From DATBSL01 sp963729875 (GTDB lineage: Bacteria > Acidobacteriota > Vicinamibacteria > Fen-336): 64,000 nt of DNA. The position numbers and the translations under genes were made by a program. This document shows positions 1-8,838 of the stretch, one piece after another (the first letter of the stretch is position 1; every line of letters begins with the position of its first letter). The notes beneath the pieces were generated by a model. That model ran no database searches and was not told the origin of the DNA. It was given only the letters and a program-made list of their open reading frames with translations. The stretch is from NCBI GenBank assembly GCA_963729875.1, contig CAVSPR010000005.1, forward strand, positions 310,001-374,000, in the 5' to 3' direction.

Positions 1-335
1 TCATGCTCGTCTCGGTCACCGAGCGGATCAAGGAGATCGGGGTGCGCAAGGCGCTCGGGGCCCGCCGCGGGGACATCCTGCGGCAGTTCCTGGTCGAGTC
101 GGTCATCCTCTCCGGCTTCGGCGGCCTGCTCGGGGTCCTCGGGGCCGCCGCCTTCTCCTTCGGCCTCGCGAGCCTGCTCGGCAACATGATGTCCGCGAAC
201 TTCTCGGCCCCGGTGCGGCCGTGGGCGGTCGCCCTCGCGCTGGGCGTCTCGTCGATCGTGGGGCTCGTGGCCGGCCTCTATCCCGCGAACCGCGCGGCCG
301 CCCTCGACCCGGTCGAGGCCTTGAGGAACGAGTGA
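1..335 (+). CDS. MacB/FtsX-type ABC transporter permease, C-terminal part (5' end outside window)
   Basis: The reading frame is open at the left edge, so only about the last 111 residues of the permease are present. The visible stretch has the motif SVTERIKEIGVRKALGAR followed by two hydrophobic segments and the terminal NRAAALDPVEALRNE, the standard end of MacB/FtsX-like permeases. These inner-membrane proteins couple a cytoplasmic ATPase to periplasmic efflux or mechanotransmission. The stop codon overlaps the ATG of the next permease (TGATG), so the two are translationally coupled paralogues. The ATPase and adaptor genes are presumably upstream, outside the window. The substrate cannot be inferred. 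Confidence 0.9.
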   Translation, partial: MLVSVTERIKEIGVRKALGARRGDILRQFLVESVILSGFGGLLGVLGAAAFSFGLASLLGNMMSANFSAPVRPWAVALALGVSSIVGLVAGLYPANRAAALDPVEALRNE

Positions 336-1595
336 TGCTCCGCGTACTGAACCGCCTCCTCGAGAGCCACCCCCTGCTGATGGCGGTGGGCGAGGCCGTG
401 GGGATCGGCCTGCAGGGGATCCGCGCCTACAAGATGCGGGCCTTCCTCACCATACTCGGCGTGGTGATGGGCATCATGACCGTCACCGGCATGAGCTCGA
501 TCGTGGCCGGCCTCAACGCCTCGATGGCGAAGCAGATCGCGACGCCTGGGGTCCACCACGATCTTCATCCGGCCCCAGGCCCCGGGCGAGCACCTGGACG
601 ACGACGAGTGGCGCCGCCGCAAGGGCCTCACCATGGACGAGGTCGACATGATCGCGGCGAAACCGGCGGTCAAGGCCGTCGCCCCGCTCCAGTTCATCCC
701 CATCGAGAACGTCAAGTACGCGACGGAGCGGGCGCGCGAGGCGCAGGTGCTCGGCACTACCGCCGCCTACGAGGAGGTCCACGACAGCTACGTCGAGAAG
801 GGACGGTTCCTCTCGGCGACCGACGTCGACCGCGCCGCGCACGTCGTGGTGATCGGTGTCGACATCGCGGACGCGCTCTTCCCGTTCGTGGAGGCGGTGG
901 ACAAGGAGATCGCGCTCGACGGCCGCCCCTTCCGGGTGATCGGGGTCCTGCAGAGGAAAGGGAAGTTCCTCTTCCGCAGCATGGACAACATCGTGCTCGT
1001 GCCCGTGAACTCGATCCAGAAGCAGGACCGGCGCTTCAACTTCATGGTGGCCGACGTCAAGCCCATCTCCCCGGGCCACGTCGACGCCGCCATCGACCAG
1101 ACACGCGAGGCCATGCGCCGCTACCGCAAGCTGAAGTACCTCCAGAAGGACAACTTCGGGATCTTCGGCCAGGACACCCTCTCCGACCTCTACCGCCAGA
1201 TCACGGGCGGCATCTACATGGTCATGATCGCGATCTCGTCGATCGGCCTCCTCGTCGGGGGAGTGGGCGTCATGAACATCATGCTCGTCTCGGTCACGGA
1301 GAGGACCCGCGAGATCGGGGTCCGCAAGGCGCTCGGCGCCACCCGGCGCGACATCCTCTGGCAGTTCCTGACCGAGGCCATGACCCTGACCGGCGCGGGC
1401 GGGGTCATCGGCATCCTGATCGGCGCGCTGGCCGCCTTCCTGATCAACACCTTCTCGCCCTTCCCGGCGGTCATCCAGCCGACCTGGGTGTTCCTGGCCT
1501 TCGCCACCTCGATGGTGGTCGGCCTCACCTTCGGCCTCTGGCCCGCGGCCAAGGCCGCGCGGCTCGACCCGATCGAGGCGCTGCGGTACGAGTGA
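335..1595 (+). pseudogene. MacB-type ABC transporter permease, disrupted by a one-base insertion
   Basis: Second permease of the pair. It starts at ATG 335, overlapping the previous stop. The first 69 codons encode the N-terminal membrane helix (AFLTILGVVMGIMTVTG) and run to MAKQIA. The frame then changes near 543. Removing one C there restores MAKQIASLGSTTIFIRP and the frame continues unbroken to 1595 through the MacB periplasmic core and the C-terminal SVTERTREIGVRKALGAT and DPIEALRYE motifs. The total length of 1261 nt is one base over a multiple of three. Everything else looks intact and well conserved, so a sequencing or assembly error is as likely as true inactivation. Confidence 0.85.
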
Positions 1596-1751
1596 CACTC
1601 GAGGGCGCCCCGTCGGGCGGCGCCCGAGAGAGCTTCGTTTCGCAGGGCCCCGAGGCAAGGCCGTTGGAGAGCCTCGGAGAAGGCCGGCTCGTTGTAGCAT
1701 TCCCCCAACCCGGAGGTCAGCCATGAGCGACTCCCTTCCTTCCGCGAACCC

Positions 1752-2483
1752 TTGCCGCCCCGGCTGACGCCCGAGAAGCCCGGCGGCTTCTTCCAGAACC
1801 TGATCGACGTGTACTTCGCGCCGGGCGAGGCCTTCACGAGGATCGTTCGCCGACCGTCGTTCCTGATCCCGTTCGTCGGCTACCTCCTCCTCGTCCTCGG
1901 CTTCACCGGCATCTGGCTCAACAAGGTCGACGGGAGGGAGTTCGTCAAGGCGCAGCTCGAGGAGTCGGGCCGCTGGGAGAAGATCCCGGCCGAGCAGCGC
2001 GAGGCCGTGCTCGAGCGGGCCCCCGAGCAGATGAGGACCTTCGGCTGGATCGGCCCGATCGTCTTCACCCCGCTGATGCTGCTCGTGGCCACGTCGGTGC
2101 TGATGGTCGTCTACCGCTTCTTCTACGCGGCCGAGGTGAGCTTCAAGCAGTCGCTCGCGATCGTCACCTGGGCGTTCTTCGCCGTGGCCCTCGTCACGAC
2201 GCCGCTGCTGCTCCTCGTCTTCCAGCTCAAGGGCGACTGGAACGTCAACCCCCAGGAGGCGATCCAGGCCAACCTCGGCCTCCTCCTCGACAAGTCCACC
2301 GCCGCGAAGCCTCTGTGGGCCCTCCTCACCGGCGTCGACCTCTTCTCGCTCTGGCTGGTCTTCCTGCTCGCGGTCGGTTTCGCGGTGGCCAGCCGGAAGA
2401 CGACGGGCTCGGCCCTGTGGGGCGTCGCCATCCCCTGGGCCCTGCTCGTCCTCGGCAAGGTGGGCATGGCCGCCCTCTTCTGA
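1752..2483 (+). CDS. Yip1/DUF1282-like integral membrane protein
   Basis: About 243 residues with a short cytoplasmic start (PGGFFQNLIDVYFAPGEAF), then about five hydrophobic helices (starting near residues 37, 100, 140, 195 and 220), the pattern of the YIP1 family of bacterial membrane proteins of unknown function. The listed start is a TTG with no ribosome-binding site. A much better start is ATG 1723, preceded by GGAGG; its frame gives MSDSLPSANP and then stops. One missing C near 1740-1750 would join MSDSLPSANP to the rest as PLPPRLTPEKP. I therefore think the true gene starts at 1723 and carries a one-base deletion. It may be cotranscribed with the permeases upstream. Confidence 0.8.
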   Translation: MPPRLTPEKPGGFFQNLIDVYFAPGEAFTRIVRRPSFLIPFVGYLLLVLGFTGIWLNKVDGREFVKAQLEESGRWEKIPAEQREAVLERAPEQMRTFGWIGPIVFTPLMLLVATSVLMVVYRFFYAAEVSFKQSLAIVTWAFFAVALVTTPLLLLVFQLKGDWNVNPQEAIQANLGLLLDKSTAAKPLWALLTGVDLFSLWLVFLLAVGFAVASRKTTGSALWGVAIPWALLVLGKVGMAALF

Positions 2484-2511
2484 GGGCGCCGTCGTCGTTC
2501 CTCCGGTCGAG

Positions 2512-2540
2512 TTGCCCGCCGGCCGGCGCCGCGCTATAGT
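2512..2540 (+). promoter_or_regulatory. sigma-70-type promoter of tRNA-Arg
   Basis: TTGCCC (2512-2517) and TATAGT (2535-2540) are separated by exactly 17 bp and lie 15 bp before the tRNA. The -10 box matches consensus at five of six positions, unusual in such GC-rich sequence. Confidence 0.65.
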
Positions 2541-2555
2541 TTTCGTCTCCACGGA

Positions 2556-2632
2556 GCGCCCCTAGCTCAGCTGGATAGAGCGACAGACTACGAATCTGTA
2601 GGTCGGGCGTTCGAATCGCCCGGGGCGCACCA
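2556..2632 (+). tRNA. tRNA-Arg (anticodon ACG)
   Basis: A complete cloverleaf can be folded by hand. Acceptor stem GCGCCCC/GGGGCGC, D-arm GCTC/GAGC with GG in the loop, anticodon stem ACAGA/TCTGT with loop CTACGAA (anticodon ACG at 2590-2592), five-base variable loop, and T-arm GGGCG/CGCCC with loop TTCGAAT. The discriminator base is A and the CCA end is encoded (2630-2632). ACG is read as ICG after A34 deamination and decodes CGN arginine codons. Confidence 0.97.
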
Positions 2633-2652
2633 CCCCAACGACAACCTGCGAG

Positions 2653-2675
2653 CGCCGCCCCCTCCGGGGGTGGCG
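2653..2675 (+). terminator. hairpin downstream of tRNA-Arg
   Basis: A 10-bp stem (CGCCGCCCCC with GGGGGTGGCG, one G-T pair) with a three-base loop lies 20 bp after the tRNA. There is no T-tract, so it may only stabilise or weakly terminate the transcript. Confidence 0.4.
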
Positions 2676-2770
2676 ATCGCTGCCAGTCCGCGGGGACTCC
2701 CCTTGATTCATTCGGCTCATCGCCAGCGGAACCGCGCATGGAGCATCTTTGACGCTCCGGAGGTGTTGCC

Positions 2771-3367
2771 ATGGAACCGGTCAGCCGGCGCGGGTTCATC
2801 ACGAGCGCAGGCGTCGGGGTCGTCGGGGCCGCCGCGCTGCGCGGGGCCGAGGCCGAGGCGGCCTCCGCCACGGTGCTGGCCGCGGGAGAGCCGGTGCCGA
2901 TCACGCTGCGCGTCAACGGCCGCGTGCGCTCCCTGTCGATCCTGCCGCAGACGACGCTGCTCGAGGCCCTGCGCGAGCACCTCGGGCTGGCCGGCACCAA
3001 GCCCGGCTGCGAGCGCGGCGAGTGCGGCGCCTGCACGGTCCTGATCGACGCTCAGACCCGCTACGCCTGCCAGATGCTGGCGCTCGAGGCCGAGGGCCAC
3101 GAGGTCACCACGATCGAGGGCCTCGCGAAGGGCGAGGAGCTCTCGGACGTGCAGAAGGCGTTCGTGGCCGAGGACGCGATGCAGTGCGGCTACTGCATCC
3201 CCGGCCAGGTGATGGCCGTCGAGGGCCTGCTGCGCCACGAGAAGGACCCGTCGCTCGACGAGATCCGCGAGGGCGTGAGCGGCAACCTCTGCCGCTGCGG
3301 CGCCTACGCCCACATCTTCAAGGCGGCGCAGCGCGCCGCCGCCGCGCGCCGAAACGGGGGGAAGTGA
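2771..3367 (+). CDS. Tat-exported [2Fe-2S] subunit of a molybdenum hydroxylase (PaoA/YagT-like)
   Basis: Small electron-transfer subunit of a xanthine-dehydrogenase-family enzyme, 198 residues. A twin-arginine signal (SRRGFI at residues 5-10, then a hydrophobic stretch) precedes a plant-type ferredoxin domain with C80, C85, C88 and C100, and a second helical [2Fe-2S] domain with C139, C142, C174 and C176. All eight cluster ligands are present. The leader implies that the folded complex is exported to the periplasm, as known for the PaoABC aldehyde oxidoreductase. The gene starts a three-gene operon: the molybdopterin subunit follows after 3 bp. A GGAGG ribosome-binding site lies 11 bp before the ATG. 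Confidence 0.93.
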   Translation: MEPVSRRGFITSAGVGVVGAAALRGAEAEAASATVLAAGEPVPITLRVNGRVRSLSILPQTTLLEALREHLGLAGTKPGCERGECGACTVLIDAQTRYACQMLALEAEGHEVTTIEGLAKGEELSDVQKAFVAEDAMQCGYCIPGQVMAVEGLLRHEKDPSLDEIREGVSGNLCRCGAYAHIFKAAQRAAAARRNGGK

Positions 3368-3370
3368 GCC

Positions 3371-5629
3371 ATGACCGACACGCCAGTTCGCCCCTGGACC
3401 GAGACCAAGATCGTCGGCACCGCGCAGCCCCGCATCGACGGCCACGAGCGCGTCAGCGGCTCGGCCGTCTACGCCCGCGACCTCGTGCTGCCCGACATGC
3501 TCCACGCCGCCTTCACCCGCTGCCCGCACGCCCACGCGCGGGTGAAGAAGGTGGACACCAGCAAGGCGCTGGCGATGCCCGGCGTGCACGCGGTGATCAC
3601 GGCCGACAGCCCCGGCGCGAAGCTGCCGTTCTACATCACCCCGAAGGGCCCGCTGAGCTGGCTCTTCGACCCTCACTGCCGGCACGAGGGCGAGGAGGTC
3701 GCGGCCGTCGCGGCCGAGACGATCCGCGAGGCTCGCGCGGCGGCGAAGGCGATCGAGGTCGAGTACGAGGAGCTGCCGTTCGTCGTGGACTTCGAGAAGG
3801 CGCTCGAGCCCGGGGCGCCCGCCCTCCACGAGGGCGGCAACCGCGCCGGCGAGCCGGAGAAGCACGAGCGCGGCGACGTGGCGAAGGGCTTCGCGGAGGC
3901 GGAGGCCGTCGTCGAGATGACCTTCCGCACGCCCTGCGAGATCCACACCCCGATGGAGACGCACGGCTCGGTCGTGAAGTGGGAGGGCGACCGGCTGATC
4001 ATCCACGACACGAACCAGGGCGTCTTCGACCTGCGCTCGGCGTACGCGCAGTACTTCCAGCTGCCGCTCGGCAGCGTGCGCGTGGTCAGCACGTACATGG
4101 GCGGCGGCTTCGGCAGCAAGCTCGAGCCGGGCAAGTACACGCTGGCGGCGGCGCTCCTGTCGCGGCAGACCGGCCGGCCGGTGAAGTGCTTCCTCTCCCG
4201 CGAGGAGAGCTTCCTCTGCGTCGGCAACCGACCCCCGAACGTGCTGAAGATGAAGATCGGGGCGAAGAAGGACGGCACGCTCACCGCGCTGCAGCTCATC
4301 GGCCTCGGCACGGGAGGCGCCTACCCCGAGGGCTCGGACGCCGGCTACCTGGCGAGCGACCTCTACCTCTGCCCCAACGTGAAGATCGAGGAGACGAACG
4401 TCTACGTCAACGCCGGCAAGGCGCGGGCGTTCCGCGCTCCCGGCTTTCCGCAGGGCGCCTGGGCGCTCGAGCAGGCGTTGGACGCGCTCGCCCAGAAGCT
4501 CGGCCTGGACCCGCTGGCGCTGCGGCTCAAGAACGTGCCGAAGGTCAGCCAGCGCCGCGGCGGTGTCCCGTACTTCAGCACCGGCCTCGCGCAGTGCCTG
4601 CAGGAGGGGGCGAAGGCGTTCGGCTGGGACGAGGCCCGCAAGCGGCCCCGCGGCAGCGGACCCGTCGTGCGCGGGGTCGGCGTCGCGGCCGGGATGTGGG
4701 GCTGGGACGGCGACCCGCGGGGGACGGCGATCGTCCGCTACGTCGCCGACGGCAGCGCGAGCCTGACCACCGGGGCCTCCGACATCGGCACCGGCACCAA
4801 GACGTGGATGGCGATGATCGTGGCGGAGGAGCTCGGCGTTCCCGTCGAGAGCATCCACGTCGACCACGCCGACACCGACACGACACCGTACGCCGTTCTC
4901 TCCGGCGGCAGCCAGACGGTGCACGTCAACTCGCCCGCGGTGCGCGCGGCGGCGCTCGACGTGAAGCGGCAGCTGCTGGAGATGGCGGCCGAGCAGCTGA
5001 AGACGGACGTCGCCTCGCTCGAGCTGAAGGACGGGGTGATCGCCGACCGCCTCGCGCCGGAGAAGAAGGTCGCGCTCAAGGACCTCAGGCAGCTGCAGCA
5101 GCAGCAGACGATCGTCGGCGTCGGACGGCGGGGCCCGCACCCGAAGGGCAAGGTCGGCCTGCCGTTCGTGGCGCACTTCGCCGAGGTCGAGGTCGACACG
5201 CGCACCGGGGAGGTGCGCGTGCTGCGTCTCCTCGGCGCGCACGACAGCGGCCGCGTGATGAACCGCCTCACCTACCAGAACCAGGTCTTCGGCGGCATGA
5301 CGATGGGCATCGGCTTCGCCATGACCGAGGGCCGTGTGCTCGACCGCAACACCGGCAAGATGGCGAACGCCAACTGGCACGACTACAAGATCCCCACCGC
5401 CAAGGACGTGCCTCCCGACTTCGCCTGCCTGCCCGTGGATCTGCACGACACGGAGTGGAACAGCACCGGCACCAAGGGCATCGGCGAGCCGGCCACGATC
5501 CCCACCGCGCCCGCGATCGCGAACGCCGTCTTCCACGCCACCGGCATCCGGGTGACCGAGACGCCGATCAACCCGACGCAGATGGCGCGCCGGCTGGCCG
5601 CGCGCGCACTCCGCGCGGCGGGGAGGTAG
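3371..5629 (+). CDS. molybdopterin-binding catalytic subunit, xanthine dehydrogenase family (PaoC/YagR-like)
   Basis: Large subunit of 752 residues that should hold the molybdenum-cytosine-dinucleotide cofactor and hydroxylate or oxidise the substrate. It has the family's N-terminal domain (GHERVSGSAVYARDL), glycine-rich cofactor loops (MGGGFGSKLEPG; SDIGTGTKT), and near the C-terminus GIGEP with Glu706, the expected catalytic glutamate. It has no signal peptide of its own, so it would be carried through Tat by the small subunit. The order here (2Fe-2S, Mo, FAD) differs from paoABC, where FAD comes second. No dedicated XdhC/PaoD-type chaperone gene is nearby. Aldehydes are the likely substrates by analogy only. 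Confidence 0.92.
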   Translation: MTDTPVRPWTETKIVGTAQPRIDGHERVSGSAVYARDLVLPDMLHAAFTRCPHAHARVKKVDTSKALAMPGVHAVITADSPGAKLPFYITPKGPLSWLFDPHCRHEGEEVAAVAAETIREARAAAKAIEVEYEELPFVVDFEKALEPGAPALHEGGNRAGEPEKHERGDVAKGFAEAEAVVEMTFRTPCEIHTPMETHGSVVKWEGDRLIIHDTNQGVFDLRSAYAQYFQLPLGSVRVVSTYMGGGFGSKLEPGKYTLAAALLSRQTGRPVKCFLSREESFLCVGNRPPNVLKMKIGAKKDGTLTALQLIGLGTGGAYPEGSDAGYLASDLYLCPNVKIEETNVYVNAGKARAFRAPGFPQGAWALEQALDALAQKLGLDPLALRLKNVPKVSQRRGGVPYFSTGLAQCLQEGAKAFGWDEARKRPRGSGPVVRGVGVAAGMWGWDGDPRGTAIVRYVADGSASLTTGASDIGTGTKTWMAMIVAEELGVPVESIHVDHADTDTTPYAVLSGGSQTVHVNSPAVRAAALDVKRQLLEMAAEQLKTDVASLELKDGVIADRLAPEKKVALKDLRQLQQQQTIVGVGRRGPHPKGKVGLPFVAHFAEVEVDTRTGEVRVLRLLGAHDSGRVMNRLTYQNQVFGGMTMGIGFAMTEGRVLDRNTGKMANANWHDYKIPTAKDVPPDFACLPVDLHDTEWNSTGTKGIGEPATIPTAPAIANAVFHATGIRVTETPINPTQMARRLAARALRAAGR

Positions 5630-5631
5630 CC

Positions 5632-6606
5632 ATGCTGCCCAGCTTCGCGTACGTCCGTCCGACGAGCCTCGACGAGGCCCTCAAGCACGTCGCCGGGGGC
5701 AAGGGCATCGTTCACGCCGGAGGCACCGACCTCCTCGGCTGCCTGCAGGACCGCGTCTTCGAGACCCCGACCGTGGTGAGCTTGAGCGGCATCACGGCAC
5801 TGCGCGGCATCGAGCAGACGCCGGAGGGCCTGAGCATCGGCGCCCTCACCCCGCTGTCCGAGGTGGCCGCGAGCCCGCTGGTGCGCGAGCGCGCGACCGC
5901 GCTCGCCGAGGCCGCCGCGCAGGTGGCGAGCCCCCAGCTGCGCAACCAGGGCACGCTCGGCGGCAACGTCTGCCAGAAGCCGCGCTGCTGGTACTACCGC
6001 GGCGACTTCGCCTGCCTGCGCAAGGGCGGCGAGCTGTGCTACGCCTACGCGGGCGAGAACGAGTTCCACGCGGTGGCCGGCGGCGGGCCGTGCTACATCG
6101 TGCATCCCTCGGACACCGCTCCTGCGCTCGTCGCCCTCGGCGGGATCGCCCACGTGGCGGGGCCCGGAGGCAGCCGCACGGTGCCGCTCGACCAGTTCTT
6201 CGTCCTGCCCGAGAAGGACGTGAAGCGCGAGACGGTGCTCGCGCCGGGCGAGATCCTGACCAGGCTGCTGCTGCCGAACCCGGCGGCCGGCCTGCGCAGC
6301 ACCTACCGCAAGGTGCGGTCGCGCGCCGCGTTCGACTTCGCGCTCGTCGGTGCGGCCTTCGCACTGGAGGTGCAGGGCGATCGGATCGCCCGTGCCCGCG
6401 TCGTCTTCAGCGGCATCGCGCCGGTGCCGTGGCCGGCGCCCGCGGTGGAGAAGGCGCTTGCCGGCCGTCGTCTCGACCGCGACACGATCGCGCAGGCGGC
6501 GGCGGCCGCCGTCGCGAAGCTCGCGCCACTCGAGAAGAACGCCTACAAGGTCCCCTTGCTGCGTGGGCTCGTGCAGGAACGTCTGGAGGCGTTGGCCAAG
6601 GCCTGA
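5632..6606 (+). CDS. FAD-binding subunit of molybdenum hydroxylase, with extra cysteine cluster (PaoB/YagS-like)
   Basis: 324 residues, starting 2 bp after the catalytic-subunit stop. The FAD-binding signatures are HAGGTDLLG (near 28-36) and TLGGNV (109-113). Between the FAD domain halves are C114, C119, C128, C136 and C154 in a segment resembling PaoB, where four cysteines bind a [4Fe-4S] cluster absent from ordinary xanthine dehydrogenases. This supports the PaoABC-type assignment. The subunit relays electrons from the molybdenum site and [2Fe-2S] clusters to an acceptor. It closes the operon; a strong hairpin follows at 6632. Confidence 0.92.
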   Translation: MLPSFAYVRPTSLDEALKHVAGGKGIVHAGGTDLLGCLQDRVFETPTVVSLSGITALRGIEQTPEGLSIGALTPLSEVAASPLVRERATALAEAAAQVASPQLRNQGTLGGNVCQKPRCWYYRGDFACLRKGGELCYAYAGENEFHAVAGGGPCYIVHPSDTAPALVALGGIAHVAGPGGSRTVPLDQFFVLPEKDVKRETVLAPGEILTRLLLPNPAAGLRSTYRKVRSRAAFDFALVGAAFALEVQGDRIARARVVFSGIAPVPWPAPAVEKALAGRRLDRDTIAQAAAAAVAKLAPLEKNAYKVPLLRGLVQERLEALAKA

Positions 6607-6631
6607 CCTGCCGCCGGCCAAGGAGCCGGCT

Positions 6632-6663
6632 GGTCGGCCCGGCGACGAAGCGCCGGGCCGACC
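6632..6663. terminator. strong hairpin after the molybdenum hydroxylase operon
   Basis: A perfect 13-bp stem (GGTCGGCCCGGCG with its complement) and a six-base loop lie 25 bp after the operon. It sits between convergent features and could serve both strands. No clear T-run. Confidence 0.6.
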
Positions 6664-6680
6664 CGGGGTGCCCCTCGACT

Positions 6681-7116
6681 TCAGTTCGGGAGGCCGAAAG
6701 CGTAGAGGGTGTTGTTGGGCGTGCCGAAGCCGAAGTTGGAGTAGCCGGAGCCCCAGAACAGCGTGCCGTTGGAGATGGCCGCGCCCGACAGGCACGAGCC
6801 GCCGCTCGCGAAGCTCCACACGATCGCCCCGGTGGCCGCGTTCAGGGCGTACATGTGGCCCAGGGGGTCGAGGGAGCAGCCGTACACGACGCCGTTCGCC
6901 GTCGTCACCGGACCCGACGTGCTTCCCGCGTCCGGCGGAGCGGTCTGCCACAGCAGAGCGCCGCTCACCGCGTCGAGTCCACTCCACACGCCGGACGTGA
7001 CCGTGCCACCGCCGTTGGGCAGCGTCCACGGCCGAGCCCCACTGGAGGCCGCCGGCCGTACCGCCCGGCCCGTCCTGGGTGACCCATAGCACGGCGCCCG
7101 TGTCGGGATTGAGCGG
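6681..7116 (-). pseudogene. remnant of a PQQ-binding-type beta-propeller protein
   Basis: On the minus strand two frames together encode the C-terminal part of a PQQ-like beta-propeller (quinoprotein dehydrogenase/PVA dehydrogenase type). The first piece reads LNPDTGAVLWVTQDGPGG and LQWGSAV. The frame then shifts near 7030, and WTLPNGGGTVTSGVWSGLDA continues to a stop at 6681 through typical propeller strands (GALLWQT, GAIVWSF, NTLYAFG). An in-frame TAA lies just upstream of LNPDTG, and the junction GSAV/WTLPN looks like a deletion of a dozen or more codons compared with what I remember of the family. The N-terminal two thirds are absent. I take it as a decaying gene fragment. Confidence 0.75.
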
Positions 7117-7279
7117 TTACGCCAGCAGGCCGGATGGCAGGTCGGTCATCGGCAACTGCCTATGTGTTGCGGCGATGAATAACGATTGGACCCCACGTCG
7201 GACCTTGCTCCAGAGTGCGACGAACACGATGCGCCACTCGCCGGGTGGAGGCATCGAAGACCGCGCAGGAGCAGCGACG

Positions 7280-8749
7280 ATGAGAGTCCTCCTCACCTAT
7301 CCGGAGACGCCCGACACCTTCTGGAGCTTCAAGCACGTCGTACGTCTGGTCTCGCGAAGATCCGCGTATCCCCCGCTGGGTCTGCTCACCGTTGCTGCCA
7401 TGCTGCCCCGCGATTGGGAGCTGCGGCTCGTCGACCTCAACGTCGAGCCGCTGACCGACGCCGAGGTCCGCTGGGCCGACTACGTGATGGTCAGCGCGAT
7501 GCTGGTCCACCGGACGTCGGTCGCGGCAATCGTGGACCGCTGCATCGCCAACGGCACCCCCGTGATCGCTGGCGGTCCCCTGTTCACGACCTGCCACGCC
7601 GAGTTCCCTCGCATCCAGCACTTCGTGCTCGGCGAAGCCGAGGATGTGCTGCCGGAGCTGATCGAGGACATGCGAGCGGGCTCGGTGCGCCCGTCCTACG
7701 AGGGGGCCGGCCGCCCCGACCTCTCCCGCATCCCTCCGCCGCGCTGGGACCTCATCGACCTGCGGAGCTACGTGACGATGGCCGTCCAGTTCTCGCGCGG
7801 CTGCCCGTACGACTGCGAGTTCTGCGACATCACGACCATGAACGGAAGGGTTCCGCGCACGAAGTCCCCGGAGCAGATCATCGCCGAGCTCGAGGACCTG
7901 CTGCGCCACGGCTGGAGCGGCATGGTCTTCGTCGTGGACGACAACTTCATCGGCGATCGGAAGCGCGCGAAGACGCTGCTTCACGCGCTGGTCGAGTGGC
8001 GAGAGCGCGCGCTCCCGCAGCTCGGGTTCCTGACCGAGGCTTCCCTGAACCTCGCGGACGACCCCGAGCTCTGCGCGCTCATGGTGCGCGCCGGGTTCCG
8101 CAAGGTCTTCGTCGGCATCGAGACGCCCTGCGTCGAGAGCCTCGTGGAGTGCCACAAGACACAGAACCAGCGCCGCGATCTGGTGGAGGCCGTGAAGACT
8201 CTCCAGCGCTCCGGGCTTCACGTCATGGGTGGCTTCATCGTCGGCTTCGACAGCGACCCCCACGACATCTTCGAGCGGCAGTTCGAGTTCATCCAGCGCT
8301 CCGGGGTGGCGACGGCGATGGTCGGGCTGCTCACCGCGCTGCCGCAGACGCGGCTCTACGAGCGGCTGCGACGGGAGGGCCGCATCGAGTCGGAGAGCAA
8401 GGGCGACAACACCGACCTCAACTTCACGCCGAGGCTCGACCGCGAGTACCTGGTCGACGGCCATCGCACCCTGATGCGGCGGTTGTACGAGCCGGCGAAC
8501 TACTACCGACGCTGCCGGACGTTCCTCGCGAGCTACCGCCCCGGCGGCCCCCGGCTGACCCGCCCGCCGCGCGACCTGCTGGCTGTCCTCCGATCGGTCT
8601 GGCTGCTCGGGGTCCGACACGGGGGCCGCGTGGCCTACTGGCGCTTCTTCTGGTCGACGCTCCTTCAGCAGCCCCGGCAGATGGCGCACGCGATCGAGCT
8701 GTCCATCTTCGGCCACCACTACCGGCAGGTCGCGGCTCGTCTCCAGTGA
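7280..8749 (+). CDS. B12-binding radical SAM protein (DUF4070 type)
   Basis: 489 residues. An N-terminal cobalamin-binding-like domain (MRVLLTYPETPDTFWS, PPLGLLTVAAMLP) precedes a radical SAM core with C175, C179 and C182 in GCPYDCEFCDI, the [4Fe-4S]/SAM site. A C-terminal DUF4070-type region follows. Relatives include the hopanoid C-2 methylase HpnP and many uncharacterised methylases, so methylation of an unreactive carbon is plausible but the substrate is unknown. ATG 7280 is preferred over upstream in-frame starts because AGGAG precedes it and the earlier codons look non-coding. The redoxin gene follows downstream. No hopanoid genes are in view. Confidence 0.88.
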   Translation: MRVLLTYPETPDTFWSFKHVVRLVSRRSAYPPLGLLTVAAMLPRDWELRLVDLNVEPLTDAEVRWADYVMVSAMLVHRTSVAAIVDRCIANGTPVIAGGPLFTTCHAEFPRIQHFVLGEAEDVLPELIEDMRAGSVRPSYEGAGRPDLSRIPPPRWDLIDLRSYVTMAVQFSRGCPYDCEFCDITTMNGRVPRTKSPEQIIAELEDLLRHGWSGMVFVVDDNFIGDRKRAKTLLHALVEWRERALPQLGFLTEASLNLADDPELCALMVRAGFRKVFVGIETPCVESLVECHKTQNQRRDLVEAVKTLQRSGLHVMGGFIVGFDSDPHDIFERQFEFIQRSGVATAMVGLLTALPQTRLYERLRREGRIESESKGDNTDLNFTPRLDREYLVDGHRTLMRRLYEPANYYRRCRTFLASYRPGGPRLTRPPRDLLAVLRSVWLLGVRHGGRVAYWRFFWSTLLQQPRQMAHAIELSIFGHHYRQVAARLQ

Positions 8750-8838
8750 GGGGTGCGCCCGCCGGGGTGGAGTGCAGGGCGGACCAACCCCGGCAAGCCG
8801 AGAGCGCAGCGTGCGTGCCGCGGCTTCGCCGAAGCGGT

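Noticed and set aside
2749..5629. Very long open frames on both strands over the Mo-hydroxylase genes
   Set aside because: They arise from the GC-rich third positions of real genes; their translations are Arg/Pro/Gly-rich and match no family.
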